This document shows positions 1 to 5,649 of a stretch of DNA of 5,900 nt, piece by piece. Within the stretch, counting starts at the first letter, position 1, and each line of letters begins with the position of its first letter. The notes under the pieces are model-generated. The model saw only the letters and a list, made by a program, of their open reading frames with translations. It searched no databases and had not been told where the DNA came from. This DNA is from Spirochaetia bacterium (lineage in GTDB: Bacteria > Spirochaetota > Spirochaetia > JABMQR01). The position numbers were made by a program, and so were the translations under genes. The stretch covers positions 1 to 5,900 of the forward strand of contig JADHUD010000162.1 in the NCBI GenBank assembly GCA_016784705.1, written 5' to 3'.

Positions 1-444
1 CCCCGCTGGTATAAGTCTCAGAAGACTTTCTTCTATGATGTAAAATCCCAGATCCCCCTTGTAGAACCAACTGCAGCGGCCTGCGAGCAATTCCTGCTTG
101 CTCAGGGCTTTTCTGAGACAAAAGCTATGCAAGTGAAGCTCATTGTCTTTGAGTTCTTCACCAACATCGTAAAACATGGGCTGGACAGCGTTACAAATGA
201 ATTCATTCTGATTGAAATTGATTGTACAAGAAAACCGGATATTTCCATCACCTTCAGAGATCGGGCTAAAGCCTGGGAACTCCCGCCTAGAGAGTCTTCG
301 TTTGAGAATTTTTTCGATGCTTTGAATCTTGAGGCAGCAACCAGCGGCAGGGGAATTCAGATGATCTATGCAATAACCCGGGATCATTCAAGAAAACGCT
401 ATCATCGAGTGAATGAAACAACCTTTATCCTTGATAGTGAGTAA
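1..444 (+). CDS. GHKL/HATPase_c_2 ATP-binding domain (SpoIIAB/RsbW-like), 5' partial
   Basis: The frame is open from base 1 to the TAA at 442-444, so 147 residues of a longer protein are present; the first ATG inside (127) lies in the middle of the fold and is not the start. The fold resembles anti-sigma-factor serine kinases and the ATPase domains fused to SpoIIE-type PP2C phosphatases. Visible motifs, numbered from base 1: an N-box helix with E51, N55 (usual Mg2+ ligand) and H59-G60; a strand ending at D87, where the G1 box should be; and SGRG at 115-118 followed by IQMIYAITRD, a typical G2 box. The closing part has the NETTF strand common in this family. The G1 glycine and phenylalanine are not conserved (D-R-A-K-A-W). 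Likely role: partner-switching control of a sigma factor or stress response, perhaps as the tail of a phosphatase or response regulator; the missing N-terminus decides which. The family call is firm, the partner is unknown. Confidence 0.85.
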   Translation, partial: PRWYKSQKTFFYDVKSQIPLVEPTAAACEQFLLAQGFSETKAMQVKLIVFEFFTNIVKHGLDSVTNEFILIEIDCTRKPDISITFRDRAKAWELPPRESSFENFFDALNLEAATSGRGIQMIYAITRDHSRKRYHRVNETTFILDSE

Positions 445-472
445 CACAGCACCTTCACCAGCCCGTAAACTA

Positions 473-1087
473 TTACCGGTCTACCTTTGTTGCTGAGGCA
501 GCATCTTCACCAACTGTACCGGCAGCCGTATGAAGCAGCACCTCTAATTCATCAACATAACGGGAAAAAGTAAACTCTCTTTCTGCCGTTATTCGCCCTT
601 GATCTGCCAGGTTCTTGAAAAGTTCCGCATCTGTCATAAGTCTTTCCAGACAGACAGCCAGTGCTTCGGCATCTTCCGGGGGGAAGGTCAGGGCATTCAG
701 TTCCGTCTTCAAAAACTCTCCCTGCCCTCCGTTAGCAGTACTTACAACAGGCAATCCGCTTGCCATAGCTTCAATATGAGTCAACCCAAATGGTTCTTCC
801 CATATAGATGGAAATACGAATATATCATGTTTCTGATATACTCCGCTCATCTCCTGATGCGGAACAATTCCCAGAAAGTCTGTTGGAAAACCTCCCTGTT
901 CAGCCTGGTTTTTCAAATTATCCGTATATGGATCCGATTCAGCGCCCTTGCCGGCTATTGTCAGAGTAAATTCAGGAATATTTTCACGTACAGATTCCTT
1001 CAGCTTAATGAGGGCTTCAATAATTGTGTGAACACCCTTGTAAAAGTGCAGCTGACCGGCATACAGTATGCGAACAGGCTTTTGCAT
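473..1087 (-). CDS. Glycosyltransferase family 4, C-terminal donor-binding half
   Basis: This is a Glycos_transf_1 domain. From the ATG at 1087 it shows VRILYAGQLHFYKGVHTIIEAL (first strand and KG loop), FTLTIAGKG, FLGIVPHQEM and VFPSIWEEPFGLTHIEAMASG. The EX7E pair is E98 and E106, the nucleotide-sugar binding motif of retaining GT4 enzymes. The tail ends after a helix at KVDR. The same frame is open upstream to 1183 and codes for family-like sequence there (NLLNRGL, IIYQGIP), so ATG 1087 is probably an internal methionine and not the natural start. An AGGAG lies only two bases before it, too close to be a convincing ribosome site, though weak re-initiation cannot be excluded. Alone, this half lacks the acceptor lobe and should be inactive. 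Its TAA is 28 bp from the stop of the convergent GHKL gene. Confidence 0.8.
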   Translation of the reverse strand: MQKPVRILYAGQLHFYKGVHTIIEALIKLKESVRENIPEFTLTIAGKGAESDPYTDNLKNQAEQGGFPTDFLGIVPHQEMSGVYQKHDIFVFPSIWEEPFGLTHIEAMASGLPVVSTANGGQGEFLKTELNALTFPPEDAEALAVCLERLMTDAELFKNLADQGRITAEREFTFSRYVDELEVLLHTAAGTVGEDAASATKVDR

Positions 1088-1154
1088 AACTCCTGCAGTA
1101 CTTTTTTGCGGAAACTGCTCAATGGGAATACCCTGATAGATGATATGAGAATTA

Positions 1155-1682
1155 TCAATTCTCAGTCCACGATTCAGTAAATTTCAATCCACGAAGAGTT
1201 ATTCCGGGGGTTATGAAGGTATCAAGCACCCATCGAATACATGCCTTGGGGGAAAAGGAGCGGGAAGCAGGAAGAAAACCGGCAATATTCTCATCATTGA
1301 ACGTATATACTACCGGAACTCCAGACTCTTCTGCCGCTCTTGCAGCTCCGGGTGTAAGACGCAGGATGCTCCAGACAAAAATCACATCCGGCCGGTTCTG
1401 TTCGATAACCGCTTTTGTTATTAGTTTGTCAAAGTGAGCCGTTTTCACTCTTGCTCTCCGCAAAAAGGCCGCAGGCTCTCCAAAAGGCAGATAAAGCTTC
1501 AAACTTCTCTCTACCTGATCATCATTCTCAATACTCCCTCCCTGCGTTACCCCATGATTTGAAGTGAGAACATGGACCGTATGCCGGCGTTCTCTCAAGT
1601 ATTGAACAACTTGTCCACAGAGTATTTCATAACCTCCTAATACAAAGGGAGGATACAGGTTGGAAATTATTAAAATGTTCAT
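1155..1682 (-). CDS. Glycosyltransferase family 4, N-terminal half (truncated by frameshift)
   Basis: This fragment carries the acceptor-side Rossmann lobe of a GT4 enzyme (Glyco_transf_4-like). It opens with MNILIISNLYPP then GGYE, the first beta strand and glycine loop of the family. It continues with HTVHVLTSNHG (second strand), DVIFVWSILR and VPVVYTFND. I chose ATG 1682 because the conserved strand begins right there. An ATG at 1700 adds six residues (MDYTIL) and would lie only a few bases after a GATAAT -10-like hexamer (1714-1709), so it is less likely. No strong Shine-Dalgarno sequence precedes either start. After LRGLKF the reading leaves the family pattern and ends eight codons later at TGA 1155-1157; those last residues are probably frameshift junk. 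Confidence 0.8.
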   Translation of the reverse strand: MNILIISNLYPPFVLGGYEILCGQVVQYLRERRHTVHVLTSNHGVTQGGSIENDDQVERSLKLYLPFGEPAAFLRRARVKTAHFDKLITKAVIEQNRPDVIFVWSILRLTPGAARAAEESGVPVVYTFNDENIAGFLPASRSFSPKACIRWVLDTFITPGITLRGLKFTESWTEN

Positions 1683-1700
1683 TAAAATAGTGTAATCCAT

Positions 1701-1813
1701 GATATCATATTATCCAAGAGAAACATCTGTTTACATCTGTTTATTGATACGGGGACTTATCAGCATTCAGATAAAAATAGTGCTGCACTTTTAGCTATGG
1801 AAAGAAGGACTGT
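1701..1813. promoter_or_regulatory. Divergent spacer between glycosyltransferase and GNAT genes
   Basis: This AT-rich spacer must hold the start signals of both flanking genes. On the minus strand GATAAT (1714-1709) matches five of six bases of a -10 box and sits about 27 bases before ATG 1682, but no good -35 box is found 16-18 bases upstream. On the plus strand TTGATA (1744-1749) resembles a -35 box; the matching -10 position (about 1767-1772, TCAGAT) is poor. The spacer also holds a perfect tandem pair of the 10-mer ACATCTGTTT (1723-1742), a TTATC/GATAA inverted repeat (1757-1774) and a perfect dyad at 1779-1789. The promoter assignments are tentative. Confidence 0.35.
1779..1789. repeat. 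Perfect 11-bp dyad AGTGC-T-GCACT, possible operator
   Basis: AGTGC and GCACT are exact reverse complements around a single T; two more A/T pairs fit outside a one-base mismatch. A one-base centre cannot form an RNA hairpin loop, so if it matters it would be a protein-binding site on DNA. It lies 24 bases before the acyltransferase start, close to where transcription of that gene would begin. An operator role is inferred only from symmetry and position. Confidence 0.3.
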
Positions 1814-2929
1814 ATGCCGCTGTATTCACAACAAAAGCAAAAGCTTCTGGTAAAATTAGCTGCCTGGCCCCTGGACGAAGCATTCAGAGATGATTGGCAA
1901 ACCCTCTATGAATCAATGAACGCACCTTCTGTATTTTGCCGGTTGGAATGGCTTGAGATCGGGATTGAAATGTATAATTGTACCTCTCAGATTCTACCCT
2001 ATCGATTTTTTGATGCAGCTGGAGAGCTGCAGGCAATGGGTCTGTTCCGTTTGGAAAAAGAGCCGGGAAAATTCATGGCCAATCGTGTTCTGCGCACCAT
2101 CGAGTATAACTCTCAGCGGATTATACCAGTTGTTGCTGCAAATATCTCCACTATGGCAGAAGCCATCTGTGCCCTTACCTGCAGCTCCGGTTTTCGTGTT
2201 GACTACCTTGATTTTTACAAACTGGATCCTATGGGAACAGGACTGCAGGAGATCACTGCTGCCCTCGGTAACGCCGGGATTTTCTGCACGACTGAAATCT
2301 TTAACGAACAACCCCAGTTCATATTAAAAACCTCCTGGGATATGTATTTGGCAGAACGGACACAGGGTCATAGGAAAAAAATCCGCAGATATACCAGTAA
2401 GCTTAAGGAAAACTTCCCGGATTATACCTTCACCCGTCTTAGAGACCCACAGGATTATGCGGTTTTTGGAACAGAACGGGTATTGGCTATGATCATGGAT
2501 TTGTTTGACCGGAGTTGGCAGGCTGACGCCCTGAAAGCTGTCGAAGTACAGCGTTTGGAGTATTTGAAAGAATTTTATAAGAAAACAGCTGAAACTTTTA
2601 TACCGATGGGCATGCTCGATGTTTCACTGTTAGAAGCAGATCATACACTTATCGCATTTGAGTTAAATTTATGCGAATCCGGGAATGTATCCATGCTTTT
2701 AGGTGCCTATAATCAGGAGTATGCAAATTATTCACCGGGAAATGCCATTTTATCAGAAATTCTGCAGGATAGTTATTTGAGAAAAGATGCAGTTATTGAT
2801 TTCGGCGGTGAATACCTTACGTATAAAAAGCTATGGACCAAGCTCTCAACCAATAGTTATCATTTGCGAATCTATGGCAACACGCTAAAGGCAAAGCTGA
2901 AAAAATGGTCAAAAAAACATCTCTCATAA
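1814..2929 (+). CDS. BioF2/CelD-like GNAT-fold acyltransferase (FemAB-like)
   Basis: A complete 371-residue protein of the tandem-GNAT family (Acetyltransf_6, often named CelD/BcsL or FemAB-like). The start is ATG 1814 with AAGGA at 1805-1809, four bases upstream. The first lobe (about 20-170) begins with DDWQTLYESMNAPSVFCRLEWLE, matching the family opening in which a tryptophan helix leads to an aromatic SxxW-type element. The second lobe (about 175-345) has the basic RKKIRRY helix (187-193), the AFELNL strand (281-286), YSPGNAILSEI (306-316) and the closing DFGGEYLTYKKLW (329-341), which is diagnostic. A lysine-rich tail (359-369) follows. There is no signal peptide or membrane segment, so it should act in the cytoplasm or at the inner membrane face. 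Relatives transfer acyl or aminoacyl groups during exopolysaccharide, cell wall or protein-sorting pathways; the substrate here is unknown. It is divergent from the glycosyltransferase and convergent with the GH9 gene. Confidence 0.88.
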   Translation: MPLYSQQKQKLLVKLAAWPLDEAFRDDWQTLYESMNAPSVFCRLEWLEIGIEMYNCTSQILPYRFFDAAGELQAMGLFRLEKEPGKFMANRVLRTIEYNSQRIIPVVAANISTMAEAICALTCSSGFRVDYLDFYKLDPMGTGLQEITAALGNAGIFCTTEIFNEQPQFILKTSWDMYLAERTQGHRKKIRRYTSKLKENFPDYTFTRLRDPQDYAVFGTERVLAMIMDLFDRSWQADALKAVEVQRLEYLKEFYKKTAETFIPMGMLDVSLLEADHTLIAFELNLCESGNVSMLLGAYNQEYANYSPGNAILSEILQDSYLRKDAVIDFGGEYLTYKKLWTKLSTNSYHLRIYGNTLKAKLKKWSKKHLS

Positions 2930-2939
2930 CTCATTATAC

Positions 2940-2979
2940 AAAAGCCTGCTCACGAAAACAGCATGTTGTGAAGGCGCTT
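2940..2979 (-). terminator. Imperfect hairpin between convergent genes, possible GH9 terminator
   Basis: TCACGA (2950-2955) pairs with TTGTGA (2966-2971) with one wobble around a 10-base loop. Outside it AAGCCT (2942-2947) pairs with AGG (2972-2974) and CTT (2977-2979) across small bulges. Read on the minus strand, the stem is followed by TTTTGT, a short U tract, which suits ending the GH9 transcript. On the plus strand no T run follows, so it would serve the acyltransferase gene poorly. The stem is irregular and the U tract is short, so the call is weak. Confidence 0.35.
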
Positions 2980-3024
2980 GTGGTTCATTAACCTGAATTC
3001 ATTTACCTGAACCTTAGGGATTGA

Positions 3025-5361
3025 TCAGTTCCGTTCACCTCTATTCAGTACCCCATAAAGACAAATATTCCAGACCATCGTCTCCCAGACAGTGAATTCA
3101 TTATTATTGATAAGCGACCAGCCGTCAGCCCAGCGTCTTTCCGTTGGCAATGTTTCCCATACTGGATATACTGTGTTGGAAACCACTGCCTGGTACTCTA
3201 CTGATGAACGTTCAGCTGTTGGTCCAAAAATTAGTATCCCTGGTACATTTCCAATGGGTTCACCCTCGTGGCTATAGTCATTACCGTCTTTTTCCCCATA
3301 TTTTGTGTAATATGAATCTAACTGCAGCGGACTTTGCGGTTGTACCGTTCCTAATCCGGTTACAAATGATACTCCCAGCGGATTTAATCCTAATGCATAA
3401 TCACCCAGCTGCGAAAGAGTACTGAAATATTCTGCCTGTTTCTCACTATCCTCTTCCAATCGGTATGCAAATGCATATACATCGGCATAGCGTCCCTGGG
3501 CCGTTGCAGCTCCCCACCCGTATGCCTTTGTAACACCCTGCGGATAGAAGGCTCCCGTTATATCAACACCCATATATCCGCCCTTTTCCGCCTGATGGAA
3601 AATAAGGTTTCTGATTGAAGCAGCAAGTGCTTCATTTTTTTCCTGGTCTGTAAGTACATAACTGATAAAGTGAGCCGTCTGAGTTACCGCATAGATATTT
3701 CCAGGACGATACTGATGCGGCCATGCTCCATCTTCTACAAGAATAAATTCAGCCAGCCGCTGAAAAATTGCATGAAATTCATCGGAATCATATGCTGCGG
3801 GCGTCGGGAATTCCTGAGCAGCCAGATACAGTTGTAATGAAGCATAGAGCATATCGGTAGTTTTTGCAGTTGTATATGGGGCTGCATCGTCATCACCGTG
3901 CGTCAGTAAAAAGTCCCATGCTAAAAGGGCTCGGGAAAACAAATCTTCAGCCTCAGTTTGATATTCAGGAAACTGTGTAAGCAATCGTGCCGCCTGAGCC
4001 ATCATTCCCGCACCAAAGGCTGTTACCTCAAAGGAAATCTGCCAGGTTCCATAAACATTCGGATCCGAAGCCGCACTGGCTTTGCCGTATTCAGGATGGC
4101 CGCTGGTTTCGGTACCTGCCATAATCGCACCGTAATTTTCATCATCCGTATCAAGGATCTGCAGTTCCTTCCATATTTTCAATCCCCATAACGCTTCATC
4201 AAGAAAATCAGGGATGCCGTTACCGGATTCCGGAAGAGAATACTGGTTATCGGTGAAATGGCCGGAAAAGGCTTCATAATAGTTGAGCATAAGGATCGGT
4301 ATTATGGTATGGAAGGGCCGCCGGTCAAAATCTCCTGCATCGTGGTACCCTCCGGATATTTCAAAACCAGTAGCAAATGGGTCAACATCAATTTTACCGG
4401 AGGATGTCCAGCTTGTTTGGGTGTCGACTGCTTCGGTATGACAAACAGCCCGTGTAAAATCGGTATACTGCAGATCAAGTTCTATACCGCAGCGCTGATG
4501 GTAAAGACCGCGTGTATACGCTGCAGCTATTTCCTCCACAGCTGTATAACTGATCTCAAAAGGATACGATATACCGAATCCATCAACTTCTATTCTGTAG
4601 GGTCCTCCGGCCGGAACTTGCGCGAGGTTGAGTCGGTATACATATTCTCCTGAGGAAACCTGGTCTGAGGCAACCAGTGTGTCATCACCCCTATACTCGG
4701 CTGTTCCGGTATACACGGTATGCCCTTCAGTAATTTCTACAACTGAATAGTGTATCGGTTCACTGAAAAAACGTGAGCCGCCGGATCCGAGAAACACACC
4801 CAGATTTGCATATCGTATAAGGCTATCTGGATGATACCCTGCCTGATTCACCTTGATTGACTCACACAGTATCTCCTTATCATTAAATTTGATGGTTTTT
4901 GCGCCATAAGGACCTTCTATGCGGTACTCTACTTCGTTTTGTAAGGGAACTTCGAGCTCAAGATATATCCAATAGCGTGTTTCAACTGGATATTCACCAT
5001 TTTTTGTCTTAGGCTTTTCATCCACAGCTCTGGCATAGTGATACACTGCTTCCGGGTTTTTACCATTTATCTGCCAGGATTCTATCGATGTTTCTACAGG
5101 ATTAGGAGTAAGTGTCTTCGGATTGAAGTTATCTGATACAGAGAAGACTAAAACATTTGGAGCCGCTGTGGTAATGGCGTACAGTTCGGTTGGTTCTTCC
5201 CTCTCAGGAACAATCAAGCTGTCGCTGGTATCTTCCAGACGGTCGCTGGTATCTTCCAGACGGTCGCTGGTATCACCGACACATGCTGAAAAACCAAACA
5301 GAATAATCATAAAAGTAAGGACTATTTTAATAACGCTGATAAGGTTATGTAAACTGCGCAT
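3025..5361 (-). CDS. Glycoside hydrolase family 9 lipoprotein (cellulase-type, CelD_N domain)
   Basis: A 778-residue envelope glycosidase, numbered from ATG 5361. An in-frame TAG precedes a possible TTG start at 5367, so only TTG 5367 or ATG 5361 can be used; neither has a clear Shine-Dalgarno site. A signal peptide (charged MRSLHN, hydrophobic 8-25) ends in FSAC, with C27 the likely lipidated cysteine; phenylalanine at -3 is a relaxed lipobox. Next come an acidic heptad repeat (29-49), an unassigned beta-rich region (about 58-163), a CelD_N Ig-like domain (about 168-275, with KVNQAGY) and the (alpha/alpha)6 GH9 domain (about 277-773). Catalytic motifs seen: YHQRCG, SGGYHDAGDF with D341 and D344 (nucleophilic-water base pair), GIPDFLDE, YALGLNPLG, PGILIFGP, and NNNEFTVWE with E755 as the proton donor. 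The usual PHxR substrate motif is replaced by SPLQLDS (677-683). It should hydrolyse a beta-1,4-glucan or a related beta-linked glycan with inversion; exact substrate unknown. Confidence 0.93.
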   Translation of the reverse strand: MRSLHNLISVIKIVLTFMIILFGFSACVGDTSDRLEDTSDRLEDTSDSLIVPEREEPTELYAITTAAPNVLVFSVSDNFNPKTLTPNPVETSIESWQINGKNPEAVYHYARAVDEKPKTKNGEYPVETRYWIYLELEVPLQNEVEYRIEGPYGAKTIKFNDKEILCESIKVNQAGYHPDSLIRYANLGVFLGSGGSRFFSEPIHYSVVEITEGHTVYTGTAEYRGDDTLVASDQVSSGEYVYRLNLAQVPAGGPYRIEVDGFGISYPFEISYTAVEEIAAAYTRGLYHQRCGIELDLQYTDFTRAVCHTEAVDTQTSWTSSGKIDVDPFATGFEISGGYHDAGDFDRRPFHTIIPILMLNYYEAFSGHFTDNQYSLPESGNGIPDFLDEALWGLKIWKELQILDTDDENYGAIMAGTETSGHPEYGKASAASDPNVYGTWQISFEVTAFGAGMMAQAARLLTQFPEYQTEAEDLFSRALLAWDFLLTHGDDDAAPYTTAKTTDMLYASLQLYLAAQEFPTPAAYDSDEFHAIFQRLAEFILVEDGAWPHQYRPGNIYAVTQTAHFISYVLTDQEKNEALAASIRNLIFHQAEKGGYMGVDITGAFYPQGVTKAYGWGAATAQGRYADVYAFAYRLEEDSEKQAEYFSTLSQLGDYALGLNPLGVSFVTGLGTVQPQSPLQLDSYYTKYGEKDGNDYSHEGEPIGNVPGILIFGPTAERSSVEYQAVVSNTVYPVWETLPTERRWADGWSLINNNEFTVWETMVWNICLYGVLNRGERN
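5220..5273 (-). repeat. 21-bp tandem repeat (about 2.6 units) coding for an acidic heptad
   Basis: A 21-base unit occurs at 5220-5240 and 5241-5261, with the first 12 bases repeated at 5262-5273; the units differ only at one edge base. In the glycosidase frame they give GDTSDRL, EDTSDRL and EDTSDSL right after the lipid-anchor cysteine. Because 21 is a multiple of three, gain or loss of a unit keeps the frame and only changes the length of the linker between the membrane anchor and the folded part. The near-perfect identity of the units suggests recent duplication. Confidence 0.9.
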
Positions 5362-5367
5362 AGTCAA

Positions 5368-5649
5368 CTATAAAATCAATTCTTCAAACATGCAATGGAG
5401 GTTCACTCAACATGCTGCTTGCTTCAACTGAATTTGGTATGTTTTTGGATAAAACCGCTTCAAACACTATTGTTTGGTGAATTTTTTACAACAAATATTA
5501 ATTTTATGTAACAAATCCTAAAATTCAGGTTATATACTAATAAAGAAAAATCTTGCTGAAGAATGGAAGGAATTAATATAAACCTGTGTTTGAATCAGCC
5601 TGCTTCCCAGAGGGAAATCGGTCCAAATAGTATTTACTAGGAGAAAAAT
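5368..5649. promoter_or_regulatory. AT-rich divergent spacer between GH9 gene and lipoprotein gene
   Basis: This non-coding stretch should hold both promoters. For the plus-strand lipoprotein, TATACT (5533-5538) fits a -10 box in five of six bases, but no -35 box is recognisable at the proper distance; if used, it would leave a leader of about 105 bases. An imperfect direct pair occurs upstream of it: TTTTACAACAAAT (near 5484-5496) and TTTATGTAACAAAT (near 5503-5516). The leader contains a short hairpin, TTCCC-AGA-GGGAA (5604-5616), with no T run after it. For the GH9 gene no convincing promoter was found. No RNA gene or known riboswitch was recognised. Confidence 0.35.

Larger units (their letters stand above)
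473..1682 (-). pseudogene. GT4 family glycosyltransferase, frameshifted (one gene in two frames)
   Basis: Two consecutive minus-strand frames encode the two halves of one GT-B glycosyltransferase of about 400 residues, the usual size for the family. The N-terminal frame runs from ATG 1682 to a TGA at 1155-1157; the C-terminal frame is open from 1183 to the TAA at 473-475, so they overlap by about 26 bases. Removing one base from the AAATTT run (1179-1184) joins them into an unbroken chain reading LRGL-K/N-LLNRGLRIDNSH then IIYQGIPIEQF. This matches the usual GT4 linker pattern (LRxxLxxRGL, then a hydrophobic strand and a G before the C-terminal lobe). The shift needed is +1, with no stop codon or classic slippery site at the position, so a real inactivating mutation or a sequencing error is more likely than programmed frameshifting. 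The enzyme would act in the cytoplasm, moving a sugar from a nucleotide-sugar donor to a glycan or lipid acceptor; the substrate cannot be read from the sequence. Confidence 0.85.

Noticed and set aside
445..472. Terminator between the convergent GHKL and glycosyltransferase genes
   Set aside because: The 28-bp gap shows no inverted repeat or T run on either strand.
599..1180. Long plus-strand open frame (193 codons) opposite the glycosyltransferase
   Set aside because: It is the shadow of conserved GT4 coding sequence on the minus strand; its translation has low-complexity, Cys/Ser/Phe-rich composition and no family pattern.
1155..1184. Programmed ribosomal frameshift in the glycosyltransferase
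   Set aside because: The required shift is +1; no stop codon sits at the shift site, no classic slippery heptamer is in the right phase, and GT4 enzymes are not known for this. Mutation or sequence error is simpler.
5367..5395. TTGCAT and TATAGT spaced by 17 bases as a promoter for the GH9 gene
   Set aside because: The -10-like box touches the start codon, so transcription would begin at or after the ATG; the -35 box matches only three of six bases.
5123..5431. Plus-strand open frame with a repeated SLVSSRR segment
   Set aside because: The repeat is the reverse reading of the 21-bp tandem repeat inside the well-supported GH9 signal and linker region; no ribosome site supports it.
5604..5616. 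Hairpin TTCCC-AGA-GGGAA as a riboswitch or terminator
   Set aside because: Only five base pairs, no T run and no wider conserved structure; it may be a chance stem in the leader.
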